Below are positions 19,105 through 28,465 of a stretch of DNA of 64,000 nt, in pieces. Each line of letters opens with the position of its first letter. Position 1 is the first letter of the stretch. The notes under the pieces were generated by a model, which was given only the letters and a program-made list of their open reading frames with translations, made no database searches and had not been told where the DNA came from. Source of the DNA: Vibrio chagasii (GTDB lineage Bacteria > Pseudomonadota > Gammaproteobacteria > Enterobacterales > Vibrionaceae); assembly GCF_024347355.1 (NCBI RefSeq), contig NZ_AP025465.1, positions 1,984,001 to 2,048,000 of the forward strand, written 5' to 3'. The translations under genes and the position numbers were made by a program.

Positions 19105-20760
19105 TTACTGAGTACCTTTCCTCTTCAATGACAAAAGTAACTTACGCATCATCGCGCCACCTAACAGCATCGCCAGCCAATACCAACCCATTGAACCACC
19201 TGTCTTTTTGATGGTTGGATCTTCCACCAAGCTTAACTCTTTAATTTCATTACTATAAGCAAAGTTCTTAATGGTCACTCTGTCATGCCCTGCAGAACCC
19301 ACCTCATCTTTGCTGTACGCAATCATGAAGCTATTGTCTTTAGCTCTCGCCATTGGCAATTCAACAGTCCCAGATAATAGCCCCGCAAACGCGCTGACTT
19401 CAAAGCCGTTAATGTAGATCTCCATATAGTCATGCTTTTCTTCAGAAAATACGCTGAGATCCAAAGACACGGTACCAGCGGGGATCCCGTCGACAATGAA
19501 TGCCGTGGACTTGTTATTAGCAATATCTGGTGAAGCTATCGTATTCCCTTCTACATCCCAAGCTTCTGTGCTGTAGACAGCATTCTTAGGTATCGTGACG
19601 AGTGCATTCACCGTATCAGAAACCTCATTAGCGCCAATAGCATGTGCCTTTGATGTCACTACACCCGCTAGTGAGTCGGTTGACACCTTGATACCAAAAT
19701 CATGTTTACCCACTGAGTCTATGTTGTAGCTTACAACCACATCACACCCTTCATTCGGTGATAACGTCGCACAACTATTGCTCTTTATAATCGCACTACC
19801 ATTGTAGGTTATAGGATCGTTTGTACCAGCAGCCAAAGATACGTTGGTTACGTTAATCTCTTGATCAGATTTGTTCGTAAATTCAAACTTGTGTTCAATC
19901 GGTCCCAAAGGTCGAGCGCCTAGCATCACCTTAGTTTGGTAGCTAAAGCCTGCCGTCTTCTTACCTATCCAGTCAGCAAAGTGGCTTATGTTGGTGTAGA
20001 CACCGTATGCCTCTGGCTGAGCGCAACCTTCTCCCCAACTCACAAGACCTAACTGTTCGTAGTGACCATTGGTAGATATCATGATTGGGCCACCGCTATC
20101 CCCGCTACATGAATCGCGGCCGCCTTCTTTGTAACCGGCACAAAAAGCATCAGCGCCAATATCTGAATATCCATCTCCTTGACCAAGGTTACAGTCTCTC
20201 TGACTAACTAACGGAACATTCACTTGATGCAACTGGCTCGTAGATGAGTATTGCTCTTCTGATGAATTCTGATCACCCCAACCTATGACGGTTAACATCT
20301 GACCTGCATTCAAGTTATCACGAACATAACCATCGACAAGACTGACGGTAGGTTCCGCAGGTTTTTCGCTAAGCTCAATAATGGCGATGTCATTACTCGC
20401 AGGCTCTTGAGTATAACTTTCATGAGCATATATTTGCTCAACAGAATAGCGGTGCTGCTCTACGTCGGGCGAAGAAAGATCAGAGACACCAATGACAACC
20501 TCAAAATCTTGGTTGCTGCTTGCTTCGATACAGTGCGCTGCTGTGAGTACATATCGCTCACCAATGAAACTTGCACCGCAGAACTGCCCTTCGTAGGCAT
20601 CCACATTTTTTGAAACAAGCGCGACCATAAATGGCCAGCTACCTTTTGCTGCTTCGTTACCATTGATAATTTGAGGAGAAATATCTGCCAACACTGGCAT
20701 TGAGGAGAGGCCAACCGCATAAATACTTAATGGCAGCCATTTTGTCTGGATAACTTTCAT
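19105..20760 (-). CDS. Exported trypsin-like serine protease with GlyGly-CTERM tail (VesC-like)
   Basis: A 551-residue protein with a signal peptide (about 1-25). The activation site lies near IINGNEAA (residue 31) and the S1A catalytic triad is complete: His76 in LTAAHC, Asp124 in SNDIAIIEL and Ser222 in GDSGGP. A long beta-rich C-terminal region follows. The tail has a GG motif (KKTGGSMGW), a hydrophobic span and basic residues, the GlyGly-CTERM signal that rhombosortase cuts. In V. cholerae VesA-C proteases of this type leave the cell by the type II system. Length fits VesC. It has no operon partner here. Confidence 0.88.
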   Translation of the reverse strand: MKVIQTKWLPLSIYAVGLSSMPVLADISPQIINGNEAAKGSWPFMVALVSKNVDAYEGQFCGASFIGERYVLTAAHCIEASSNQDFEVVIGVSDLSSPDVEQHRYSVEQIYAHESYTQEPASNDIAIIELSEKPAEPTVSLVDGYVRDNLNAGQMLTVIGWGDQNSSEEQYSSTSQLHQVNVPLVSQRDCNLGQGDGYSDIGADAFCAGYKEGGRDSCSGDSGGPIMISTNGHYEQLGLVSWGEGCAQPEAYGVYTNISHFADWIGKKTAGFSYQTKVMLGARPLGPIEHKFEFTNKSDQEINVTNVSLAAGTNDPITYNGSAIIKSNSCATLSPNEGCDVVVSYNIDSVGKHDFGIKVSTDSLAGVVTSKAHAIGANEVSDTVNALVTIPKNAVYSTEAWDVEGNTIASPDIANNKSTAFIVDGIPAGTVSLDLSVFSEEKHDYMEIYINGFEVSAFAGLLSGTVELPMARAKDNSFMIAYSKDEVGSAGHDRVTIKNFAYSNEIKELSLVEDPTIKKTGGSMGWYWLAMLLGGAMMRKLLLSLKRKGTQ

Positions 20761-20905
20761 TACCTAACCTTTCATTTGTTTTAACAATGACGGGCAGGTT
20801 ATTTGATAAAAAATAAATATAAACGGTAAGCACATCAAAATATGGCTTACCTTGAAAACGTAACGGATATTATTGGTGGCTAACTCATCACCGCCACAAA
20901 ATTAA

Positions 20906-21367
20906 TCAGACCCAACGTCTAACCTTTTGTTTGTAATCAACATATTCGGCACCGAATAATTGCTCTAGCGCTCGCTCTTCTGGTTTGATTTGGAACTGAT
21001 TCATGTAGATAACAAAAGCAAAACTCAGCAAGACGCTGAAAATATTCTGGAAGAAATAACCAAAGCAGAACAGTAAAATGAAAAGGCCTAAATACATTGG
21101 GTTTCTCGTGTATCCAAAAACCCCGCTATCAACGACGGTAGAGGCGGTTTCGACTTTAATTGGATTAACGGTCGTTTTCTGTTTTCGAAACTCCCAAACA
21201 CCAGCTAATCCAATAACGCCGCTCAAAACGATTCCGACACCAAGAATGATGAACTTAAACGGCATCCCGATCGCGCCTGTACTCAACTGTTGCGCACTGA
21301 AATAAGAGGCGACTAAAACCAATATAAACAGAGCAACTGGTGGGACTTTCAACTCAAGAAATTTCAT
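20906..21367 (-). CDS. Isoprenylcysteine methyltransferase-like membrane protein
   Basis: A 153-residue integral membrane protein with about four hydrophobic segments. The motif GYTRNPMYLGLFILL and the C-terminal RALEQLFGAEYVDYKQKVRRWV match the ICMT/phospholipid methyltransferase fold, where a short cytosolic C-terminal part binds S-adenosylmethionine. Bacterial members have no known common substrate. The longer frame from 21487 runs into ydiJ; ATG at 21367 with TAAGGA upstream is preferred. It starts 36 bases after the ydiJ terminator. Confidence 0.75.
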   Translation of the reverse strand: MKFLELKVPPVALFILVLVASYFSAQQLSTGAIGMPFKFIILGVGIVLSGVIGLAGVWEFRKQKTTVNPIKVETASTVVDSGVFGYTRNPMYLGLFILLFCFGYFFQNIFSVLLSFAFVIYMNQFQIKPEERALEQLFGAEYVDYKQKVRRWV

Positions 21368-21402
21368 AGCTTTCCTTATTAACAATTCCATTGTTAGTTT
21401 AG

Positions 21403-21427
21403 AAAAAAGCCCAGCAATTGCTGGGCT
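21403..21427 (-). terminator. Terminator of ydiJ
   Basis: AGCCCAGCAATTGCTGGGCT (21408-21427) is a perfect palindrome. On the minus strand it is followed by a run of T. Confidence 0.8.
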
Positions 21428-21434
21428 AAATAGT

Positions 21435-24400
21435 TTAAAGAATTTGTGCGAGTGCCTGTAATGGGTGGGCGAGCTTCTCACCTTCAAAACGCTTAACTTG
21501 GCTACGGCAAGAGTATCCGGTAGCTAAACAGCGCTCTTTTGGTAAGTCTTGCATCCTTGGCTTCCAACTTAAACCGTAGATGTCTTTCGACATTTGTAAC
21601 TTATCGACTTCATGTCCGAACGTCCCCGCCATGCCACAACAGCCTACAGGTACGCTAGTAAGGGCTGCTCCAAAGTGTTGGAAGATAGCGCCCCACTCTT
21701 TTTCAGCATTTGGCATCTTGGTTTTCTCGGTACAGTGAGAAAATAAATACCACATCTCTTCACTTGCAGAGCGCGCTTCATAGTCACCGAGCGATGGTAA
21801 TAACCATTCATGAACAGTGAGCACATCAAAGTCACCACGCTTATCCGCTAAGATCTCGACATATTCGTCGCGATAGCAAAGTACCAAAGCTGGATCCACA
21901 CCCACGAGTGGAATACCAATATCTGCGACCATCGACAAGAAATCAGAAGTGGATTTCGCCTCGCGCGCAAAACGACTTAAGAAGCCCTTGATGTGCAGCG
22001 CCTTACCATTTGGTTTAAACGGCAGTAGCACTGGTGTTTTGCCAAGCTTTTGAGCCAGAGTGACGAAGTCTTCAACCACCTCTGCATCATAGAAGCTGGT
22101 AAACGGGTCTTGAACGATCAACACGTGCTGTTTCTTCTCTTCCGAAGAGAGCCCTTCTAAGTATTGAATATCAAAAAGTTGCAGCTCTTTGCTTGCCAGA
22201 CGATTTTTGAGCGTAGGCACCGACATCAGTGGTGCATCGACATAACCGACTGTTTTCGCTGTTGCAGATTGAACCCACTTTTGCCCCAATGCAGCATTAA
22301 CGACCTTTGGCGCTTTCGCCATTAGTGGCAGCATGGTTTCAATGTTAGCCACCAAGTAATCTTTCGCTGGTCGTTGATAGCGTGAGTAATAGATATTTAA
22401 GAATCGTGAGCGGAAACTTGGTACATCAACTTTGATTGGACATTGGCTCGCACACGCTTTACATGCAAGACAACCATTCATCGCTTCATGTACTTCGTGC
22501 GAGAAATCGTACTCGTGGCGTTTGTTCATGGTGTTACGAACGCGCTCAACCATAGTTTTGACCGGAGTATCATCTTTAAGCGCTTCTTGCTCTAAATCGA
22601 GAATATCCACGCCTTGCTCAGTTAGCTGACGTAACCACTCTCTGACTAAACCAGCACGACCTTTTGGTGAATGGCGACGGTCAGCAGTGACTTTCATAGA
22701 AGGACACATTGGTGAGCTCGTGTCGTAGTTAAAGCATAAGCCGTTGCCGTTACACTCCATCGCTTGCTTAAAGCTGTCGCGCACTTGAACATCTATCTGG
22801 CGATCATAAAAGCCACGTTTAGTGCCGGTCACTTTCACCAACTCAGCGTCACTTTCTAAAGGCGTACAGATCTTGCCTGGGTTCATCTTGTTGTGTGGGT
22901 CGAATGCTGCTTTCACACGTCTTAATTCGGTAAACAGTTCTTCACCGAAGAAATCAGGACCGTACTCAGAACGGAAGCCTTTACCATGCTCGCCCCACAT
23001 TAAGCCGCCATATTTCGCCACCAGCTTAACTACTTCATCAGATACTTCGTGCATCAAGGCTTCTTGCATAGGGTCACATAGATCAAGTGCCGGACGAACG
23101 TGTAGAACACCCGCATCAACGTGACCAAACATGCCATAATTTAGATCTTTCGAATCAAGCAGCACTCTAAATTCAGCGATGAAGTCAGCCAAGTTTTCAG
23201 GTGGTACACAAGTGTCTTCAGCGAAAGCGACCGGCTTAGCACGACCTTTCGCCGCACCTAATAAGCCTACTGCTTTTTTACGCATGTTGTAGATTCGACC
23301 AATACTCGCCAAATCACTGCACACTTGGAAGCCAATCACACCCGCTTCTTCGCTTTCAACCATGGTTTCAAGTTTTGCGGTCAGCGCTTGAACTTGCTGT
23401 TCAACTTCCGCTTCATCTTGGCCTGCAAACTCAACCATATTGATGCCAAGCATCTCTTTGTTAGGAACATCCGTCAGTAGGTCACTCACGGTGTGCCAAA
23501 CAATATCTTGCTTCGCTAAGTTCAATACTCTTGAATCCACCGTCTCTACAGAAAGAGCCTTGGCTTCAACCATGAACGGCGCGTTACGCAGCGCAGAATC
23601 AAATGTGTTGTATTTCACGTTAACCAAAGTGCGCGCTTTCGGGATTGGGGTTAGATTTAGCTTTGCTTCAGTAATGAAGGCTAAAGAGCCTTCTGCGCCA
23701 CATAACACGCGAGTAAGGTCAAAACTGTCATCGTCATCATTGATAGCATTCTTGAGATCGTAGCCCGTCAAGAAGCGGTTCAATGGTGGGAATTTATCGA
23801 GGATTTGAGCGCGTTTTTCACGACATACCGCTTCGGTTACCGCAAGCGCATGATGCGCAAACTCGCCCTCTTCCGGTAAACCATGTGATAAATCAGATTC
23901 TAAGCACGAACCATCGGCGAATACCGCTTGCAAAGACAACACGTGATCAGACGTTTTACCGTACTTCAATGACCCTTGGCCTGATGCATCAGTATTGATC
24001 ATGCCACCCAGTGTTGCTCGGTTACTTGTTGAAAGATCTGGAGAGAAAAAGTAACCGTAAGGGCGAACCGCATCGTTCAATTGGTCTTTAACGATGCCCG
24101 ACTGAACTCGTACCCAACCTTCCTTCTCATTAATTTCCAGAACCTGATTCATGTAGCGTGATAAATCAACCACAACCCCTTTAGTTAAGGATTGTCCATT
24201 GGTTCCGGTACCGCCACCACGAGGAGAAAAAGTTACGCGTTCATAAGCAGATTTAGAACCCACTTTACCGATAAGCACAACGTCGTGTGTTGTTTTGGGA
24301 AGAATGACAGCTTGGGGCAATTGCTGATAGACACTGTTATCAGTCGCGACCGCCAAACGGCTAGAATATTGAGATTCAATGTCGCCAGTAAAGCCCGCTG

Positions 24401-24470
24401 TTTTTAGTTCATCTAAAAAGCGTACAACAACTGGATCGACATCAGCATTGAGTTGAAGTCTTGGTAACAT
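21435..24470 (-). CDS. ydiJ: FAD-binding and iron-sulfur oxidoreductase, YdiJ type (D-2-hydroxyglutarate dehydrogenase)
   Basis: A 1011-residue fusion. The N-terminal half is a vanillyl-alcohol-oxidase-type FAD domain (FSPRGGGTGTNGQSLTKG for FAD binding) with the FAD-oxidase C domain (YGMFGHVDAGVLHVRP). The C-terminal half has a CLACKACASQCPIKVDVP [4Fe-4S] motif and a CCG-type domain (VPVGCCGMAGTFGHE). E. coli YdiJ, of the same layout, oxidises D-2-hydroxyglutarate, so the same reaction is likely. The start ATG at 24470 gives MLPRLQLNADVDPVVVRFLDEL. It is transcribed alone. Confidence 0.9.
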   Translation of the reverse strand: MLPRLQLNADVDPVVVRFLDELKTAGFTGDIESQYSSRLAVATDNSVYQQLPQAVILPKTTHDVVLIGKVGSKSAYERVTFSPRGGGTGTNGQSLTKGVVVDLSRYMNQVLEINEKEGWVRVQSGIVKDQLNDAVRPYGYFFSPDLSTSNRATLGGMINTDASGQGSLKYGKTSDHVLSLQAVFADGSCLESDLSHGLPEEGEFAHHALAVTEAVCREKRAQILDKFPPLNRFLTGYDLKNAINDDDDSFDLTRVLCGAEGSLAFITEAKLNLTPIPKARTLVNVKYNTFDSALRNAPFMVEAKALSVETVDSRVLNLAKQDIVWHTVSDLLTDVPNKEMLGINMVEFAGQDEAEVEQQVQALTAKLETMVESEEAGVIGFQVCSDLASIGRIYNMRKKAVGLLGAAKGRAKPVAFAEDTCVPPENLADFIAEFRVLLDSKDLNYGMFGHVDAGVLHVRPALDLCDPMQEALMHEVSDEVVKLVAKYGGLMWGEHGKGFRSEYGPDFFGEELFTELRRVKAAFDPHNKMNPGKICTPLESDAELVKVTGTKRGFYDRQIDVQVRDSFKQAMECNGNGLCFNYDTSSPMCPSMKVTADRRHSPKGRAGLVREWLRQLTEQGVDILDLEQEALKDDTPVKTMVERVRNTMNKRHEYDFSHEVHEAMNGCLACKACASQCPIKVDVPSFRSRFLNIYYSRYQRPAKDYLVANIETMLPLMAKAPKVVNAALGQKWVQSATAKTVGYVDAPLMSVPTLKNRLASKELQLFDIQYLEGLSSEEKKQHVLIVQDPFTSFYDAEVVEDFVTLAQKLGKTPVLLPFKPNGKALHIKGFLSRFAREAKSTSDFLSMVADIGIPLVGVDPALVLCYRDEYVEILADKRGDFDVLTVHEWLLPSLGDYEARSASEEMWYLFSHCTEKTKMPNAEKEWGAIFQHFGAALTSVPVGCCGMAGTFGHEVDKLQMSKDIYGLSWKPRMQDLPKERCLATGYSCRSQVKRFEGEKLAHPLQALAQIL

Positions 24471-24692
24471 TTGCTTCCTGCCCCTACTTCGCTGATCCTA
24501 TCAGCATTGGGTTATCTGAGATTTTTAATAATTTTCTTTGAATTTCGTCACTTTACTACTATTAAGATCATATAAAAAGGTGATCAAATCAGAATCTCAG
24601 TGCAAGAATGGAGAAATAGTCACTTTCGTCTTAATTCAGTAACAATATATTGAATAACATTTTGTTTAAGACATCTCCACGAGCACATCAAA

Positions 24693-25376
24693 ATGAAAAA
24701 AAATAAAACAGTCACCACTGAAGATATTCTTCTTAAGCTATGCCAATCAGTCTCAAGCGTACTTACATCAGCAACGGCTTCTCAGGTGTCCTATTCAGCC
24801 ATGGTTCAAAAGATCAATAAGACAAGCCTAAAGCCAGATTTTGGCTGCTTCGTTCTATTTGACGGCGGCTTTTCTGGTCTTGTTGTTATCAATTTTACGT
24901 CCAAAGCCGCATTAGAGATCTACACCAATTACATGCGTAACATGGGCATGCCGGAAAATGAACTGGCTGTGCTACATACATCTGATGAAGTGGGTGACGT
25001 ACTAGGTGAATTAATGAACCAGCTAGTTGGTGACTTCACTAATAAGATCCGCAAAGAGCTGCAAACCAACATCACTCAAAACCAACCGAAAATGCTGGCA
25101 CTGAACAAGCAAGTAAACCTTTCTGTTGATACCAATCTCGATCGTCCACAAGCGCGTCGTGTGACCTTCTCAACTGAAAACAACAATATCTTCTACCTTG
25201 AGTTGGCTATGGACAAAACAGAGTTCATCCAATTAGAAGAATTTGAGATTGCAGAAGACGAGTGTCCAGACAGCATTCTTGAAGCAACTCAGAAAAAGAT
25301 GCAGGAAGGTAATAAGCCAACACAAAGCTCAGGCAATGATTCAGCAGCCGATCTGCTTGATGAACTGGGTATCTAG
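24693..25376 (+). CDS. DUF3334 family protein
   Basis: The 227-residue cytosolic protein starts MKKNKTVTTEDILLKLCQ. The middle segment TSDEVGDVLGELMNQLVGDFTNKI has the D-x-x-x-E-x-x-N helix pattern of CheC/CheX-type phosphatases, so a CheX-like fold is likely. The C-terminal tail SAADLLDELGI is short and acidic. No function is established. The gene is single and followed by a terminator. Confidence 0.8.
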   Translation: MKKNKTVTTEDILLKLCQSVSSVLTSATASQVSYSAMVQKINKTSLKPDFGCFVLFDGGFSGLVVINFTSKAALEIYTNYMRNMGMPENELAVLHTSDEVGDVLGELMNQLVGDFTNKIRKELQTNITQNQPKMLALNKQVNLSVDTNLDRPQARRVTFSTENNNIFYLELAMDKTEFIQLEEFEIAEDECPDSILEATQKKMQEGNKPTQSSGNDSAADLLDELGI

Positions 25377-25415
25377 TTTGCGAATCCTCTAGTCATTACC
25401 AAAAACCCTGTCACT

Positions 25416-25446
25416 AACGCCATCTATCTTCTTGATGGCGTTTTTG
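25416..25446 (+). terminator. Terminator after DUF3334 gene
   Basis: AACGCCATC pairs with GATGGCGTT around a nine-base loop, then five T. Confidence 0.8.
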
Positions 25447-25585
25447 TTTATGCTCCAAAGTCCGTTTTGCTTAATTAATTGTTACGAACCCAACTCGCCC
25501 ACTGAGTGAGTTTTGCTTTCTGTTACCCGCCAAAACATGTAAAATGTCGGACTTTTCAAAATTTGCGGTAATGATTAAGTAGTCG

Positions 25586-26275
25586 ATGGATAAGAAAAAA
25601 GCCCTAAAGAAAATAGCTAAGTGTCTTGAGCTTGGTAATTCTGCTAACGTCAATGAAGCTGCCAATGCAATCAAAATGGCGCATAACTTGATGCTGAAAT
25701 ATGGTCTCGAAAAAGACGATATTGAATTTATCAAGATGGGCAAGACTCAATCCACGCACCTATTACCCGCAAATATCAGCTCAACACTGCTGCGTGTTAT
25801 TCGTGGTATCAACACTAAATTTGGCGTAGAAGCTGTACTGCTGAACCATAAAGGTCTCAAGCGTGTAGAGTTCATCGGTGAAGCCGATCGTGCCATCTTT
25901 GCAGCCTTTGCTTTCGATATCATCTATCGTGAACTGAATGAACATACTGGCCAATTCCGCAACAGCTTTGCGGGGTCTGGTACGGGTACATTAGAAGTAA
26001 CCCGTCGCGTGAATTCCTTTGTATCAGGTTGGGTTGAAGGTGCGCTTGAAAAACTACCGACGATCACACCAGACGACGAGTCGAACAACAAAATCAATAA
26101 CTACATCGATAAAGAGTTCAAAAATATCGACCGCGAAACCTTCAAACAACAACTTAAAGAGGCGATGAAAAATCTCACCGCTGATTACGAAGTTGGCTTG
26201 AAGAAAGGCCGTAAATTGTCTGTTAATCGACCAGTTGCTGGGGCACAGGCACCTAAAAAGATATCTAAATCATAG
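25586..26275 (+). CDS. DUF2786 family protein
   Basis: A 229-residue basic cytosolic protein. The N terminus MDKKKALKKIAKCLELGNS followed by NEAANAIKMAHNLMLKYGL is the DUF2786 signature. The middle has an E-F-I-G-E-A-D-R region and the tail is lysine-rich with KKGRKLSV. Relatives occur in phages and bacteria and have no known role. Confidence 0.82.
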   Translation: MDKKKALKKIAKCLELGNSANVNEAANAIKMAHNLMLKYGLEKDDIEFIKMGKTQSTHLLPANISSTLLRVIRGINTKFGVEAVLLNHKGLKRVEFIGEADRAIFAAFAFDIIYRELNEHTGQFRNSFAGSGTGTLEVTRRVNSFVSGWVEGALEKLPTITPDDESNNKINNYIDKEFKNIDRETFKQQLKEAMKNLTADYEVGLKKGRKLSVNRPVAGAQAPKKISKS

Positions 26276-26391
26276 AGCCGCTTTACATTGCTTCAGCGTA
26301 TTGATAAAAACCATCAATAGGACCTACAGGACTATATGTTTGTCATTCGTAATCCATACGTTTGACAGAAGTACATGATGGAGAAAATACG

Positions 26392-27057
26392 TTGAAAAAA
26401 ATCACACTAGCCCTAGCGATTACTGTCGCACTTACGGGTTGTCAGGCAACTCAACGCCAAAACGCTACTACTGGCGAATCTGAGACTAACTCTGCAACTC
26501 AAGGCGCTCTAATTGGTGCAATCGCTGGTGCCGTTGCTGGTGCTGCTACCGGTGACTCTAAAGACCGTGGTAAACGTGCTCTTATTGGTGCTGCCGGCGG
26601 TGCTGCTGTTGGCGGTGGTATTGGTTACTACTTTGACCGACAAGAAGCGGCACTTCGTGAAGAACTGATGAACTCAGGTGTTCAGGTAGAGCGTGTTGGC
26701 GAAAACCAACTTCTACTTCGCCTTGAAAACGGCATTGGTTTCGATTCTGGTTCTTACGCGCTTGAATCAAGCATTCACAACACACTTCGTGGTGTTGCAC
26801 GTATCCTAGTTGAATACCCAGACACTAGCCTAGTAATCGAAGGTCACACTGACAGTACTGGCAGTGAGTCGACGAACCAAATCCTTTCTGAGCGCCGTGC
26901 TGAATCTGTTCGTGCATTTTTGATCTCTCAAGACGTAGCGGCAGGCCGTGCCATTGCTCGTGGTAACGGCGAACGTTACCCACTATGCGACAACAACACG
27001 TCTCAAGGCCGTGCTTGTAACCGCCGTGTAGAGATTCAAATCTTGCCACTTAAGTAG
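26392..27057 (+). CDS. OmpA-family outer-membrane lipoprotein with glycine-zipper domain (YiaD-like)
   Basis: The start is TTG at 26392 (GGAG ten bases upstream), giving MKKITLALAITVALTGCQ, a signal peptide with lipobox LTGC. A glycine-zipper follows (residues about 40-80, repeats such as GAIAGAVAGAATG). The C-terminal half is an OmpA peptidoglycan-binding domain: VIEGHTDSTGSESTNQILSERRAESV and NRRVEIQI. It should be anchored in the outer membrane and bind the cell wall. An ATG at 26374 or 26377 would spoil the signal peptide. Possible roles are envelope integrity; none is shown here. Confidence 0.88.
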   Translation: MKKITLALAITVALTGCQATQRQNATTGESETNSATQGALIGAIAGAVAGAATGDSKDRGKRALIGAAGGAAVGGGIGYYFDRQEAALREELMNSGVQVERVGENQLLLRLENGIGFDSGSYALESSIHNTLRGVARILVEYPDTSLVIEGHTDSTGSESTNQILSERRAESVRAFLISQDVAAGRAIARGNGERYPLCDNNTSQGRACNRRVEIQILPLK

Positions 27058-27064
27058 CACGATT

Positions 27065-27197
27065 AAAGCCCAGTCTCCTTTATCTATTGAAATAACCGCT
27101 ATATAGTTGCTTGTCTGTGGTATGGCTGATTCAAAGCTGTACGACTTTACTATTCACTACATAGCGTCTTGATACTGATATCGGCACTGGGCTTTTT
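27065..27197 (+). other. Nested inverted repeat after the OmpA-like gene (split terminator or structured 3' RNA)
   Basis: AAAGCCCAGT at 27065-27074 pairs with ACTGGGCTTT at 27186-27195, followed by TT, but the arms are 111 bases apart. Within lies a second stem: CGCTATATAG near 27097 and CTACATAGCG near 27160 (nine of ten pairs), and inside that a small AAAG/CTTT hairpin. Nothing coding is evident. It may be an unusually long terminator, an insertion within one, or a small RNA with its own terminator arm. Confidence 0.5.
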
Positions 27198-27211
27198 ACG
27201 AGACTTATCTT

Positions 27212-28300
27212 TTGCTTATCCTATCCAACTTTCTAACATCATCGCCCCTGAGAACACTGCTTCTAGCCCTTGTTTTATTGCTTTCCTCCCTCGCCCACGC
27301 GGCAAATAACAGTGAAGAACGTAGCGCAGCAGATCCATCACCTAAAGACTCGGCATCACAATATCAATTAGCACAAGCGTATGAATTAGGGATAGGCGTC
27401 TCTAAAAACATCGATGACGCATTCTATTGGTATTCACAATCCGCGGAAAACGGCAATGCAGATGCACAGTTCAGATTGGCTGAGCTTTACTTGGCCGGAA
27501 CGGGTGGTGAGCCCGATAACAAATTAGCCTTGGAATGGTTTATCAAAACCGCATTGCAAGGGAACAAGCGAGCGACACTAGAAATCGCCAAGCTCTACGA
27601 ATCTTCCCCAGAACACGAGCTACTCAGCCCACTAGACTCCGCACAACTTTGGTATGAAGCAGCGTTGCCAAACAACCCAGACGCGGAAGATGGCTACAAC
27701 CGTGTTCTTGAAGCACAGTTCAACCAACAACGTGCAAAACAGATCTCTTCAATCGAACAGCTCGACGAGGGTATCGGCTCTGAAATAGACAACAGTCAGG
27801 GAGCATCTCAGCAAATGCAATCTAACCAAGTGCAATCTAACCTCTCCAGTTCTAACCTCTTCAGCTCTAACCTAAGTGGCTCTGACTATATGATTGGTAC
27901 GGCATTGGCGTTACTGATTGTTATCGTGAGTATCAGCGCGACTTTGGTGATCTCGCGAAAAAGAGAGATTCTGAAATCGAGTGACTTGGGAACGCAGAAG
28001 CAGGCACTCGAAGCGCAACTGAGCGAGAAGAACCGCGCCATTAAGCAGCAAAAACGTCAATTGCAGACCATGTTCAACGAATTGAAGAAACAAAAAGGCC
28101 AAAAAAGTTCGAACAATTTACAGTTAGCCTGTGCACTATTTGGCTACACGCCAAGCTCTCTTCCTAGTCAGAAAAGTATTAAGGTGAGATATAAACAACT
28201 ATCAAAGATTTACCACCCTGATGGTCAGGGATGTGACGAAGAAATGAAACGTTTGAACAGTGCGCTAAAAACGATCTTACAAAGTGTTACAAAATCGTAA
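27212..28300 (+). CDS. Exported Sel1-repeat protein with membrane span and C-terminal J-like domain
   Basis: The 362-residue protein starts with a signal peptide (RTLLLALVLLLSSLAHAA), then two or three Sel1/TPR-like repeats (about 45-150, such as YQLAQAYELGIGVSKNIDDAFYWYSQSAENG), a serine/asparagine-rich low-complexity stretch, one membrane segment (about 225-247) and a coiled coil. The last 55 residues resemble a J domain, with YKQLSKIYHPDGQG carrying the HPD triad. This topology puts Sel1 outside and the J part in the cytosol, where it could recruit DnaK. The start is TTG with a weak ribosome site; no ATG keeps the signal peptide. Confidence 0.78.
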   Translation: MLILSNFLTSSPLRTLLLALVLLLSSLAHAANNSEERSAADPSPKDSASQYQLAQAYELGIGVSKNIDDAFYWYSQSAENGNADAQFRLAELYLAGTGGEPDNKLALEWFIKTALQGNKRATLEIAKLYESSPEHELLSPLDSAQLWYEAALPNNPDAEDGYNRVLEAQFNQQRAKQISSIEQLDEGIGSEIDNSQGASQQMQSNQVQSNLSSSNLFSSNLSGSDYMIGTALALLIVIVSISATLVISRKREILKSSDLGTQKQALEAQLSEKNRAIKQQKRQLQTMFNELKKQKGQKSSNNLQLACALFGYTPSSLPSQKSIKVRYKQLSKIYHPDGQGCDEEMKRLNSALKTILQSVTKS

Positions 28301-28465
28301 ACAACTACACACCTTTATCTTTCCATCTCACAGAGATATCGATTTTATTAGTGTTGCAATCGATCACCTTCTCAAAAACGAGTAACAAACTATTAACTAA
28401 TAGGTCTCTGTTGTGTCATAATTTGCGCCGAAAATACACCTGACTTAAACAGGTGAGGAGAGAAT

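Noticed and set aside
24516..24600. Inverted repeat CTGAGATT near 24517 and AATCTCAG near 24593 before the DUF3334 gene
   Set aside because: Only eight bases with a 70-base gap in A/T-rich sequence; could be chance.
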